A stretch of 64,000 bases of DNA from Legionella brunensis (GTDB lineage: Bacteria > Pseudomonadota > Gammaproteobacteria > Legionellales > Legionellaceae): assembly GCF_001467025.1 (NCBI RefSeq), contig NZ_LNXV01000005.1:52237-116236 (forward strand), read 5' to 3'. The notes under the pieces are model-generated. The model was not told the DNA's origin, did not search any database, and saw only the letters and a program-made list of their open reading frames with translations. The translations under genes and the position numbers were made by a program. Below are positions 36,944-46,776 of this stretch, piece by piece. Every line of letters begins with the position of its first letter. The stretch's first letter is position 1.

Positions 36944-39613
36944 TCATGCATCAGAAACAATCAAGTCAGTCGATGGTTTCAATGGAATCGAGCAAATGAT
37001 TGATGTTCCGCCCATGGGCGAATGTCCAAGGTGGATCTTACCACCGTGAGCTTCGATAATAGCCCCTGCAATAGCAACTTCCAAGTCAATACGAAAATCA
37101 TGTTTAAAATGCGCTATAGCTTTTGCTTGCCCTGCAGAAAGTGTCAACGCTTTATCGTAGATATTAATGCATAAATTATCTTGACTAATTGCGGCCTCCA
37201 AAATAATGCTCGTACCCTTGGGGGTATATTTACAAGCCCTTTCTAACAGGGTAGAAAGTACTTTTTCCATTAGAACAGCATCTAAATAAATGAGTGGTAA
37301 GTCCTCTTCGAGCAGAGTATCTATTGGATGAGTAGTTATTTTGGCATTAATAACACGCATGGCATTAACAATAATTTCTTCAAAATGACGCCATTGAAGA
37401 TTTAATTTTAATTCACCGCTTTTTATACGCGCCATCTCCAGTAAATTATTAATTAACCTTTCCATGTGCAGTATTTCTTCTTTTAAAGATTGAGCTAGCT
37501 TTTTTTGTAGGGGAGTTAAAGCTGAGTCGGACTTCACTAAAGATTTCGACAAATTGAGCATGGAGGCCATAGGAGTCTTTAAATCATGGGATAATCCGGC
37601 TAATAAGGCGTTTCGTATTCGCTCTGACTCCATATGCACAAGAGCGTCTTGAGCAACTTGAATGAAATGAACGCGCTCGAGTGCTAGTGCTGCAAGAGCA
37701 GCAAATGTATCAAGTTGCTGCCGCTCTTCTGGTGTTTTCATCCAATGTCGATTTTTGGGTTTAATGATTAATAAGCCTCGTGTACGCATTGGTGCTACAA
37801 GAGGCAAATAAAAAAAACTATTCCCAGGCAAAGTGTCGGTGCCATATCCCGCAGCCTCCTTATGATCAAAAGCCCATTGAGCAATGCCCATATCAAAATC
37901 TTGCATATTAGAGTTGCTAGACAGTGGTTTTAGACGATCGGCATCATCCGGTAATAATAACCAGGCTCGTGCATTAAACGCATGTAGAATGTACATTCTG
38001 GTCGTTTCTAATATGGGCTCTGTTTGCAGCGCACTTAATAATTCGCGCGAAAATTGATACAACCTATGCGTTTGAGATTCTCTCTGCCCCGCTGCAAATA
38101 TTTGATAACGTAGATTTGATGTTAAATAACCAGTCGTGACTACAATAATAAACATCAATATCAGCATAATCAGATATTGCCTATCTGCAATCAGAGAAGA
38201 ATAGCGAGGGGTTACAAAAAAGAAATCCAAACCACAAACTGCCACCAGTGAAGCAACAACTGAAGGACCTCGGCCAAAACGAATCGCTATTAACAACAGC
38301 ATTAATAAGAACAAAAGACCGATATTGACCATGTTAAGTAATGACTCGAACAACTTGACCACTAGAATGGTAAGTAAACTCAACCCAATAACCATCAAAT
38401 AGTGCTGATAGCCCTTTTTTTGCTTTTGAACTTCATAGTCTACTTCTTTTACTTTTCCTGTCTCAGTATCTTTTATGTTGCCAACAACTAATAAATCCAA
38501 ATCGGGTGCAAAATTAGCCATCCGTGACAATAGCGAACGACGCCAGAACCGAAAAGAATGGCTCCTTCGACCAAAAACAATTTTCGAAAAATTTTGGTTG
38601 CGGGCATAGTCAACTATAGTCAGCAATATGTCCTCACCGGTTAAAATTGATGTCGTCGCACCTAATTCCTCAGCAAGTTTTAATGCCTTTAACGCATACT
38701 GACGCTTTGAAAATGGTAAATGCATTAATTGATGCGTTTCAACATAAATAGCATGCCAATCAGCATTTAATTGATTAGCCAGTCTTGCTGTATTGCGGAT
38801 AACATATTCAGCTCCAGGACGCTCTCCAACACAAGCAAGCAACGCCGTATCAGTTTTCCAAACTTCATTAATCGATTGTTCTACACGATAAGCTTGAACA
38901 TCTTCTTCGATACGCTCAGCAGTACGCCGTAATGCCAATTCCCGCAAAGCAATTAAATTCCCCTTACGAAAAAAATTTTTTGCAGCTAATTCGCCCTGGG
39001 CTCCTTGATAGACTTTTCCTTCCTTTAAGCGCAATAACAAATCATCCGCCGTAATATCCACTATAACCACTTCATCGGCTTTATCAAAAATAGTATCTGG
39101 AACTGTTTCAGAAATATGAATATTGGTAATGTCACCTATAACGTCATTTAAACTTTCCAGATGCTGTACGTTGAGCGTGGTAAAAACATCTATATCTGCT
39201 TCAAGTAACTCTTCAATGTCTTGCCAACGTTTTGGGTGGCGGGTGCCAGGAATATTAGAATGGGCTAATTCATCCACCAAGATTAGGTCGGGTTTTCTTG
39301 CTAATGCAGCATCGATGTCAAATTCAAAAATTTCTTTACCGCGATAATGGATAGCTTTACGGGTAAGGATAGGTAAATCTAATAAAAGGGCATCGGTTTC
39401 TTTGCGACCATGGGTTTCCACAAGGCCCACGACGACATCATAGCCCTCTAACTTAAGTTTTCTCGCCTCTGTGAGCATTGCATAGGTTTTTCCCACTCCC
39501 GCTGAGGCACCGAAATAAATTCTTAATCTACCCTGAGAAGCTAGTTTCTCTTGGCTTTGCACTTTCGCCAGTAAAATATCAGGGTCGGGTCGCTGGTCAT
39601 CTATCCCAACCAT
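36944..39613 (-). CDS. kdpD: KdpD potassium/turgor sensor with a degenerate kinase domain
   Basis: 889 residues, full KdpD length. The N-terminal KdpD domain has an intact Walker A (FGASAGVGKTY, residues 34-44) and DELAHSNIPG. A USP-like domain, four membrane helices near 400-510, a GAF-like region and the dimerisation helix follow, with His676 in GLSHDLKTP. The ATP-binding part is abnormal: the N-box reads LLERACKYTP (Arg792 for the usual Asn), the G1 box DxGxG is replaced by YDKALTLSAG (819-828), and the GxGLGL G2 box by RIDLEVA (841-847). Only HGGKI is retained. As written it should not bind ATP or phosphorylate itself normally. No kdpE follows. It may work as a ligand-responsive scaffold, or may be decaying. 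Confidence 0.88.
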   Translation of the reverse strand: MVGIDDQRPDPDILLAKVQSQEKLASQGRLRIYFGASAGVGKTYAMLTEARKLKLEGYDVVVGLVETHGRKETDALLLDLPILTRKAIHYRGKEIFEFDIDAALARKPDLILVDELAHSNIPGTRHPKRWQDIEELLEADIDVFTTLNVQHLESLNDVIGDITNIHISETVPDTIFDKADEVVIVDITADDLLLRLKEGKVYQGAQGELAAKNFFRKGNLIALRELALRRTAERIEEDVQAYRVEQSINEVWKTDTALLACVGERPGAEYVIRNTARLANQLNADWHAIYVETHQLMHLPFSKRQYALKALKLAEELGATTSILTGEDILLTIVDYARNQNFSKIVFGRRSHSFRFWRRSLLSRMANFAPDLDLLVVGNIKDTETGKVKEVDYEVQKQKKGYQHYLMVIGLSLLTILVVKLFESLLNMVNIGLLFLLMLLLIAIRFGRGPSVVASLVAVCGLDFFFVTPRYSSLIADRQYLIMLILMFIIVVTTGYLTSNLRYQIFAAGQRESQTHRLYQFSRELLSALQTEPILETTRMYILHAFNARAWLLLPDDADRLKPLSSNSNMQDFDMGIAQWAFDHKEAAGYGTDTLPGNSFFYLPLVAPMRTRGLLIIKPKNRHWMKTPEERQQLDTFAALAALALERVHFIQVAQDALVHMESERIRNALLAGLSHDLKTPMASMLNLSKSLVKSDSALTPLQKKLAQSLKEEILHMERLINNLLEMARIKSGELKLNLQWRHFEEIIVNAMRVINAKITTHPIDTLLEEDLPLIYLDAVLMEKVLSTLLERACKYTPKGTSIILEAAISQDNLCINIYDKALTLSAGQAKAIAHFKHDFRIDLEVAIAGAIIEAHGGKIHLGHSPMGGTSIICSIPLKPSTDLIVSDA

Positions 39614-39720
39614 GGGTTAACTCCCTTGCTTGCCTTTAAAACCATCCCTTTGAAAAACACAATCTATATTTTGTAGCTACCGTTACCAATTGCTACTCAG
39701 AAAAATTCCTGCAGCTTGAT

Positions 39721-42700
39721 TTAGAGACATGCTTTTAGCGTTTCCTCTTCCTCAAGGTCGGTATTTTGCTCATGGATTTTCCCTACTTCTTCTTTAAATT
39801 TAGCCAAGTGAGACTGTAAAGTGTGCTCGAAATGAGCTTTTTCTTTACTCCGCGGTTTAAATCGCTCCCCTTCATCAATCTTGATCATCAATTGATCGTA
39901 GTTTTCTGGATCCTCTTTATATGCTTCAAAAGTATCTTTTAAATCTTGTAGGTACTCTTGTCTTTCCTGAGCTTCAGTTTTATACCCAAAACATCCCAAT
40001 GCAAATGCAGCAACAGAGCTCATTAAATCACGAAACCAGAATGTTTGAGCCCGCTCTTGCAGATACTCACCAAAAAAGCCCCCCAAGGATGTCTCATCAC
40101 TAGCTTGTTCACCAAAATATTCTTTTTCAAGGCAAACTCTCGCCTCATTATATTGTTCCTTGTATTGCTCTTCGCTATTTTCGTCTCCAAAAAGCTTTTT
40201 CGCATCTTCAGACTGAGGTGCATTGACTTGTTGGAACAAGAACATTTTTGTTTGCTCTTTTTTAATTAATGCTAGTTTTTCCTGCTCAGCTTCCCCTAAA
40301 ATTTGATTAGATATTCGCGTTACCTCGGTGAATACACTATCCAAAAACGCAATCTCTTTATAGAGTTGCCTCTTATCTTTCTGATAATAACGAGGCAGCA
40401 TAGAGCGAGGTTTATTGTCTTCTTCTCCATGCTTATATTGAGGCTCCAAAACCTTACGTTTCTCGTTCAAAGCTTGATAAGCTTCATGGATTTCTGTCAG
40501 TACGTCTAATGGATTGTTACTCCAAGCTTCCGCACACTTCTCTTTTACAGGACTAATCTTCGCCTTAACTTCCTCAATAAAGGCAAGCTTTTTACTGACT
40601 AAAGGATGATTATCAACGGTGTCTAATGCAGACAACTGCTTATCCAATTCTTTGGCTTTTACAAGTAGTGCAAACGAAGGAATAAACTTAGTATCAGACA
40701 AGGATCTGACTTCATTTGCTAAGTCACTATAACCTGTATGAATAGTATCCAACCGATTAAGGATGGGAACAATGGTCCTCCTTGCATGCAGTTCAACCAT
40801 TTGCGATTGGGTTACTGCTAATTTTGTTCGAACCTCTTCAACCTCACTTTGACTGCAATCTTCGATGATTGCAGTTATTTTTTCCTCAAACTGCGCAATG
40901 CTTTGTGCTACTATTTTTCTGGCTTCTGAACCAACAGATAAAAAGTCACCAGTTTTCTCATTTAAACTCATAATTTCAGAGTCTATGCCCGTTAGCAGCT
41001 CTATTTGAAGTTTTGTCTTAACCTCAGCAAGCTCTCTAAGCATTTTATTGGTAGTAGTTAATTTTTGTTTAACATCAGAATCATTGTTCCCCTCAAAACT
41101 CCTGATGCTAACTTTTACCTTGGCTTCCATTTTACTAATATCTATCAGTAAAGTTTCTTTAGCTTTATCGTCAGTAGCAGTTTCCCTTCTCTTTAGTAAA
41201 TCAGAGAGCTCTTGTTGAATCTCAGCCAATTCGATTAGGGACGCTATAACTGCTTTTCTAGCCTCAATTTGACCAACTATTGCATTAGGTTTTTGATCAA
41301 GCTTTATTTTTTGTTGCTTTAGAACTTGAAAGCGCATTCTTGCATCCGTTTCTAATTTTTCCAGCTCTACAGGAATCTCTATTAGTTCCATTTTCGTTTC
41401 TTTAATCGAACCTTCTTCGCCCCATTCTTTTTCTTTATACTTAAGCGAACCATCAATTTCTTTACTTACAGTTACTCCAGATGGCTCCTTATAGCTTTTC
41501 GCCGTAGAAAATGCACCATGAATATCAATAGCTGCGACTTCATTTTTTACATGCTCCCAATACTCTAAAGCTTGAGCACCGTTCATGGTAACTAGGGAGC
41601 GGGTTACTTCATCCAGGAGGTGATTGGCACTATCTTGTAGATCACTAAGCCCACAATCAAGTCTGAAAATACGTTCTTGGATGATAGCTTGCTCATGAAC
41701 CACGGTAACTAACTGATTACTAAGCTGCGCCTGCAAATGGTCTTGCACATAGGGTTTCCTTTTTTCATTCCACGCAGCTATCTCTTTCGCTTTTGCTTCT
41801 TCTAATTGTTTAATTTCTGGAGACTGGTGATATTGTTGTTGTAATGCGTACAAATTATTATCTGCCATGTTTTGATGAGTTGGCAGGACATCTTTTTCAC
41901 GAATGTTAACCACCAACTCTGCTTCTATTTGCTCAAGTTTTTTGTTGATATCTTGTATAAGATAATAATTGTCTAAATCAAAACCGCTGGCTCCTAATGG
42001 ATTATAGTGAGAGGCATAGTTGGAAACATTTGTCCAAAAGCCCCTCCACCCACTCGCATCCTTGATTTGCTTATATAAACCATCAATCCATTCTGATTCT
42101 TTTGGATTGCCACCTATTTCCAAATATTTTTTCAATTCTTCTTGAGGAACTTGTTTCTCAGGGATGTAAATATCAGTACTTTCGGTTAAAGCTTTTTTAT
42201 ATTGTAACAACGCTTCTTGCGCCTCTCTAAGAAAAACACGACGCTCTTCAGCCCTAGTGTCAAATTTTTTCTCAATTTCATTGAATTGAGGTTCATATCT
42301 TTTCTCAATTTCATCTCTAGCCGGCCAATACTGGTCATGGGTAAATCGCTCGAGTCCTACTTTCGCTTGAATCTCTTTTGCACTGGCAGCCTTTGTGCTT
42401 TTATAAAGTTCTCCAATATCCCTACCCATTTCACGCAACTTTTCACTCCTAACCTTCGCCGAAAGAGTATTCAACTTTTCTTGCAGGCTTATAATATAAT
42501 TCTTTATCTCTCCAATGTGTTGTTCTTGTATACTCAATAATTGCCCTTTTGCTTCTTTGAGGGCACGTCCATAGGATTTTCTATCCAGCGTACTGAGCTC
42601 CTCTGGGCATGGATTGTTTACTTCAAAATCCCTATAAGTAACCCCTGCTTTTTCCTCAAACTCCTCCAAATAAGCCTTTACCTCCCTAAGTGTCTTCTCA

Positions 42701-43938
42701 CAAGCGTCAGCATCATTAGGAATTTGACCAGGCTGGTAGGAAGCAGGAGGAATTGCCACAGCAAAGCCGGCCGCGATAGCTCCCTGAAGCTGCGCTAGGA
42801 AAGTTGGGACAGTTTGTGCAAAAAATTGCTCTTCCGCTATCGCTTTCTGTTTTTGAAGATATTCTTCTAACCGTTGTGAGTTAGAGGCATCTTTCATTTT
42901 TTGATAAGTCTTATCCAGTGATGTCTTGATAGGTTCTTCAGAGTATTTTACTTGTTCTGGATCATTAAAAACTTGTACCCACTCATCAATCACCTCATCG
43001 TCACTTACCAGTTTGTTTTTGCCTAATCGTGAGAAGAGAGGAGAAGAAACTTTAATAGATGCCGGCAAACTTTGCTTAATACCATTAATCTCAAATTCGC
43101 CCTGATTTTCAGCTTGCCATTGCTCAGTCTGCTCCACAAATACTCTGCGGGCCTCTCGAAGCTCATGTAATTTTTGAGGTAGAGACTCAATGATTTCTTT
43201 CAACTCTTGGGAAGATACAGGAGGTTTTTTTAAACGGCCTTCAATTGAGAGAACATAATCACCTATCTCTCTCTCCTTTTTTTCAAACTCTTTTTCTTTT
43301 TTCCATATCGTATTCTCACGCTCCTTCACAAAAGAGAAAAAAGCTTTGACTTCAGCAACTTTCTCTGGGGAGTGCATTTCATAGGCCTCTAATCGCGGAT
43401 TCAAAACCTTCAGCATATCAAGCATCTGTTGTTTAGCTGGCTCCCGTATTGGTACGAGAAGAAAACTCTCATAAATATTTTCCATAACTTCAGGGCTAAG
43501 AGCATCATTCAAAAATTTTTGCAAAGCTTTCCCTACTTCATAGGTTCTTTGATCAACGATTTTTGGCACCCACTCACGTGAATCTAAAAAATTGAGGGCT
43601 CGTGTAATCGTTCCCCCATTCTTCATAGCTAAAGCATAACCATCGGCAGCACTTTGAGTAATAATTAAAGCTGCCTGGAGTGCATTAAACGAATATTCCT
43701 CTAATTTCTTTTTATTGTCCTCAACAAACTCAGTAATGCTTACAGATTTCTCTTCTGAAAGGGCTATTCGAAGTCCATACGAGTCAGGGGATTTGGGGAG
43801 TAAGCTAGGATCGACAAAGAAAGTGCGCGCTAATTCCTTATTATCTAAAACTGCACTATCTTTCGGAGAAGGAGTCTTATTATTTATTTTTATAAGTGCT
43901 TGCTGAAATTCTTTAATTTTTTCAAATATATCAGTCAT
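39721..43938 (-). CDS. 1,405-residue coiled-coil protein, candidate Dot/Icm effector inside the kdp locus
   Basis: A very long, charged, mostly helical protein with many coiled-coil stretches (e.g. EKEFEKKEREIGDYVLSIEG, and QLLSIQEQHIGEIKNYIISL). It has no signal peptide or long membrane helix. The C-terminus, LEEEETLKACL, has a strong glutamate cluster about ten residues from the end, the E-block pattern of Dot/Icm substrates. Its length is near that of SdhA (about 1,430 residues), the L. pneumophila effector that guards vacuole integrity, but I could not confirm similarity beyond coiled-coil character. It lies between kdpC and kdpD on the same strand, 107 bp upstream of kdpD, with its own likely promoter at 43995-44027. 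No kdp-related domain is seen. Confidence 0.7.
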   Translation of the reverse strand: MTDIFEKIKEFQQALIKINNKTPSPKDSAVLDNKELARTFFVDPSLLPKSPDSYGLRIALSEEKSVSITEFVEDNKKKLEEYSFNALQAALIITQSAADGYALAMKNGGTITRALNFLDSREWVPKIVDQRTYEVGKALQKFLNDALSPEVMENIYESFLLVPIREPAKQQMLDMLKVLNPRLEAYEMHSPEKVAEVKAFFSFVKERENTIWKKEKEFEKKEREIGDYVLSIEGRLKKPPVSSQELKEIIESLPQKLHELREARRVFVEQTEQWQAENQGEFEINGIKQSLPASIKVSSPLFSRLGKNKLVSDDEVIDEWVQVFNDPEQVKYSEEPIKTSLDKTYQKMKDASNSQRLEEYLQKQKAIAEEQFFAQTVPTFLAQLQGAIAAGFAVAIPPASYQPGQIPNDADACEKTLREVKAYLEEFEEKAGVTYRDFEVNNPCPEELSTLDRKSYGRALKEAKGQLLSIQEQHIGEIKNYIISLQEKLNTLSAKVRSEKLREMGRDIGELYKSTKAASAKEIQAKVGLERFTHDQYWPARDEIEKRYEPQFNEIEKKFDTRAEERRVFLREAQEALLQYKKALTESTDIYIPEKQVPQEELKKYLEIGGNPKESEWIDGLYKQIKDASGWRGFWTNVSNYASHYNPLGASGFDLDNYYLIQDINKKLEQIEAELVVNIREKDVLPTHQNMADNNLYALQQQYHQSPEIKQLEEAKAKEIAAWNEKRKPYVQDHLQAQLSNQLVTVVHEQAIIQERIFRLDCGLSDLQDSANHLLDEVTRSLVTMNGAQALEYWEHVKNEVAAIDIHGAFSTAKSYKEPSGVTVSKEIDGSLKYKEKEWGEEGSIKETKMELIEIPVELEKLETDARMRFQVLKQQKIKLDQKPNAIVGQIEARKAVIASLIELAEIQQELSDLLKRRETATDDKAKETLLIDISKMEAKVKVSIRSFEGNNDSDVKQKLTTTNKMLRELAEVKTKLQIELLTGIDSEIMSLNEKTGDFLSVGSEARKIVAQSIAQFEEKITAIIEDCSQSEVEEVRTKLAVTQSQMVELHARRTIVPILNRLDTIHTGYSDLANEVRSLSDTKFIPSFALLVKAKELDKQLSALDTVDNHPLVSKKLAFIEEVKAKISPVKEKCAEAWSNNPLDVLTEIHEAYQALNEKRKVLEPQYKHGEEDNKPRSMLPRYYQKDKRQLYKEIAFLDSVFTEVTRISNQILGEAEQEKLALIKKEQTKMFLFQQVNAPQSEDAKKLFGDENSEEQYKEQYNEARVCLEKEYFGEQASDETSLGGFFGEYLQERAQTFWFRDLMSSVAAFALGCFGYKTEAQERQEYLQDLKDTFEAYKEDPENYDQLMIKIDEGERFKPRSKEKAHFEHTLQSHLAKFKEEVGKIHEQNTDLEEEETLKACL

Positions 43939-43994
43939 TTATTCACCTTAAATTTTCAGCAATTCATGCTTACTAAGCCTATGCTACTGGCTTC

Positions 43995-44027
43995 ATTATA
44001 ATTCCCTTTTATGAACTAAATATTAAC
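43995..44027 (-). promoter_or_regulatory. Candidate promoter of the coiled-coil effector gene with a PmrA-like box
   Basis: On the minus strand, GTTAATATT (44019-44027) lies 18 bp upstream of a perfect TATAAT (43995-44000), which is 57 bp before the start codon. The first element matches the cTTAATatT core that I recall as the PmrA-binding consensus in Legionella effector promoters, in the usual place of the -35 box. Regulation by PmrA is inference. Confidence 0.5.
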
Positions 44028-44109
44028 AGTTTAGATAACAGAGGGGCTTTTTGTAAAGAATTGAATTTTTTATACAAGCTAAATAATAATTTTTATATAT
44101 TTCACCAGA

Positions 44110-44697
44110 TTAGTTAGAAAGCTTAATTTCATCCAACGCTAGATTCAGCCTTAATACATTGACTCGGGGTTCTCCAAAAATCCCTCCATATCGCGGTTGA
44201 GTGTATTGTATGATTAAAGCATGAAGTTCATTGATAGTCATTTGCCGCTCACGCGCGATTCGCGATACTTGATAGAATGCAGCCGCCAAGCTGATATCAG
44301 GATCCAGGCCACTAGCAGAAGCCGTCACCAAATCAATAGGAATAAGTAAGGTATTTTGAGGATCAGCTGCTTTTAAAGCCGCAATTCTTGTTTTTATAAT
44401 AGCAATTTTTTCTGGATTAGTAGGTCCTAGATTTGACCCGTTTGATGATGCTGCATTGTTTGGTATTGGCGTAGTAGCCGAAGGACGCCCCCAAAAATAG
44501 TGATTCGCAGAAAAAGATTGACCAATTAGAGAGGAACCGACAAGTTGGCCATTATGGATTAAAAGACTTCCTTCTGCTTGTGTAGGGAAAACAATTCGTC
44601 CTATCAAAGTGATCACTGCGGGATAAAATACTGTACAAATCAAAGAGAGTAAGAGAAAGAGAACTAGTGCAGGTCGGAAGTTAGTACTCATCATCAC
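44110..44697 (-). CDS. kdpC: KdpC, potassium-transporting ATPase subunit C
   Basis: Small single-pass subunit that helps couple KdpB to the K+ channel subunit KdpA. The 195-residue protein has one N-terminal membrane helix (PALVLFLLLSLICTVFYPAVITLIG) and the family patterns GSLLIHNGQLVGSSLIGQ, YFWGRPSAT, SASGLDPDIS and the C-terminal VNVLRLNLALDEI. It starts 3 bp after the kdpB stop. Downstream, 171 bp separate it from the coiled-coil effector gene instead of kdpD. Confidence 0.95.
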   Translation of the reverse strand: MMMSTNFRPALVLFLLLSLICTVFYPAVITLIGRIVFPTQAEGSLLIHNGQLVGSSLIGQSFSANHYFWGRPSATTPIPNNAASSNGSNLGPTNPEKIAIIKTRIAALKAADPQNTLLIPIDLVTASASGLDPDISLAAAFYQVSRIARERQMTINELHALIIQYTQPRYGGIFGEPRVNVLRLNLALDEIKLSN

Positions 44698-44699
44698 TC

Positions 44700-46766
44700 C
44701 TAAATAAAATGCAACAAGGCTAACAACATATCAATTAATTTGATACCTACAAACGGCACAATAATGCCGCCTAAACCGTATATGAGGAGGTTGCGGCGCA
44801 AAAGTGAAACAGCACCTATGGAACGATAGCGCACGCCTTTTAATGCCAAAGGAATAAGAGCAATAATAATCAATGCGTTAAAAATAACCGCCGACAAAAT
44901 AGCAGAAGAAGGGCTATTTAAATGCATAATGTTCAAGGCGCTTAATTGAGGATAAGTGCTCACAAAAGCAGCGGGAATGATTGCAAAATATTTTGCAATA
45001 TCATTGGCAATGGAAAAAGTCGTTAATGAACCACGAGTAATTAACATTTGTTTGCCAATCTCAACAATTTCTAACAGTTTGGTGGGGTTCGAATCCAAAT
45101 CTACCATATTTCCCGCTTCTTTTGCGGCCTGTGTCCCAGAATTCATAACAACAGCCACATCAGCTTGTGCTAATGCTGGTGCATCATTGGTACCATCCCC
45201 AGTCATAGCTACCAACCGCCCTTCTGCTTGATATTGACGAATTAACTTTAATTTTTGTTCCGGGGTTGCCTCAGAAAGAAAATCATCTACTCCAGCCTCA
45301 GCTGCAATAGCAGCAGCTGTCAGTTGATTATCTCCTGTAATCATCACTGTTTTGATACCCATACGACGCAATTTGGCAAAGCGCTCTCTGATCCCGCCCT
45401 TAACAATATCTTTAAGCTCAACAATCCCCATAACTTGACCATCATCGACTACAACTAAGGGGGTACTACCTCGTTTTGCCGTTTCTTCTACTTTTTGTGC
45501 CACTTCTCTAGGGTACATTTTTCCCAGTGACTCGACATATTCTTTGATTGCATCGGCAGCACCTTTGCGAATGGTACGGCTATCAAAATCAACCCCGCTC
45601 ATTCTTGTTTGTGCAGAAAAGGGGATAAAAGTTGCATTATGAGTAGCAATGGTGCGCTCGCGAAGGTTAAAACGCTTTTTAGCCAGTATCGCAATACTTC
45701 GCCCTTCAGGCGTTTCGTCAGGGAGTGAGGCTAGTTGAGCAATATCAGCTAGTTGTTGTTCCGTTATCCCTGGCGCGGGAATAAACGATGCTGCTTCGCG
45801 ATTTCCTAAAGTAATTGTTCCTGTTTTATCGAGCAATAAAACATCAACATCACCAGCAGCTTCAATAGCCCGCCCGGAAATCGCAACGACATTCGCTTGC
45901 ATCATACGGCTCATTCCAGCCACACCAATTGCAGAAAGCAAGCCTCCTATTGTAGTGGGAATTAAGCACACGAGAAGGGCAATTAATGCAGTCATCGATA
46001 TAGGTGTGCCTGTGGCCGCAATTTCCACCGAAAACAAAGAGAAGGGCAATAGAGAGGCTGTCACGACTAGAAAAATAATAGTCAAAGCTATTAATAAGAT
46101 ATTTAATGCAATTTCATTAGGGGTTTTACGCCGTTTTGCTCCTTCTACCATAGCGATCATTTGATCAATAAATGTTTCGCCAGGATTTGCTAATACTTCC
46201 ACGACTAACCAATCGGATAATAGCCGCGTTCCCCCTGTCACAGTAGAAAAATCACCACCAGACTCACGAATTACAGGAGCAGACTCTCCTGTAATCGCAC
46301 TTTCATCAACAGTTGCCACTCCATCAATCACTTGACCATCAGCAGGAATAATATCGCCCGCTTCAACCAATACAGTCATTCCCCTGCGTAAATTTGTAGC
46401 GACATTTGGTGACCATTTAGCACCATACTTAGGCTTAGCTAACCTTTTTGCTGTAACCGTTTTCTTTAATGCCCTTAAAGAATCAGCCTGAGCTTTACTA
46501 CGACTTTCAGCCAGAGATTCAGCAAAATTGGCAAATAATACGGTGAACCATAGCCATACTGAGATAGCCAAAATAAAGTCAGGGCTTGCTTCACCTTGTC
46601 CCAATATCGCTTGAATAAATAATATAAAAGTAAAGATACTGCCAATGTAAACAACAAACATAACAGGGCTTCGCCACTGAATGCGAGGATCTAATTTTTT
46701 AAATGCGCCCCAAATAGCCTTACCTAATAATTTAGAATCAAAAAATACCACACGTTTAGACGACAT
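44700..46766 (-). CDS. kdpB: KdpB, P-type ATPase subunit of the high-affinity K+ pump
   Basis: 688-residue P-type ATPase that powers K+ import. The phosphorylation motif is [10 protein letters not shown], the actuator motif appears as [12 protein letters not shown], and the hinge as [25 protein letters not shown]. Length and order match KdpB of E. coli (682 residues). It starts 10 bp after the kdpA stop, in a tight kdpFABC operon. Nothing unusual is seen in the catalytic residues, so the pump itself looks functional even though the sensor is degenerate. Confidence 0.97.
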   Translation of the reverse strand: MSSKRVVFFDSKLLGKAIWGAFKKLDPRIQWRSPVMFVVYIGSIFTFILFIQAILGQGEASPDFILAISVWLWFTVLFANFAESLAESRSKAQADSLRALKKTVTAKRLAKPKYGAKWSPNVATNLRRGMTVLVEAGDIIPADGQVIDGVATVDESAITGESAPVIRESGGDFSTVTGGTRLLSDWLVVEVLANPGETFIDQMIAMVEGAKRRKTPNEIALNILLIALTIIFLVVTASLLPFSLFSVEIAATGTPISMTALIALLVCLIPTTIGGLLSAIGVAGMSRMMQANVVAISGRAIEAAGDVDVLLLDKTGTITLGNREAASFIPAPGITEQQLADIAQLASLPDETPEGRSIAILAKKRFNLRERTIATHNATFIPFSAQTRMSGVDFDSRTIRKGAADAIKEYVESLGKMYPREVAQKVEETAKRGSTPLVVVDDGQVMGIVELKDIVKGGIRERFAKLRRMGIKTVMITGDNQLTAAAIAAEAGVDDFLSEATPEQKLKLIRQYQAEGRLVAMTGDGTNDAPALAQADVAVVMNSGTQAAKEAGNMVDLDSNPTKLLEIVEIGKQMLITRGSLTTFSIANDIAKYFAIIPAAFVSTYPQLSALNIMHLNSPSSAILSAVIFNALIIIALIPLALKGVRYRSIGAVSLLRRNLLIYGLGGIIVPFVGIKLIDMLLALLHFI

Positions 46767-46776
46767 ACAGGCTTCC

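Noticed and set aside
42217..42798. 107- and 85-codon plus-strand ORFs opposite the coiled-coil effector gene
   Set aside because: They arise from the low-complexity Glu/Lys codons of the true minus-strand gene.
39721..43938. A C-terminal CaaX prenylation site in the coiled-coil protein
   Set aside because: The chain ends KACL with cysteine second from the end; CaaX needs cysteine fourth from the end.
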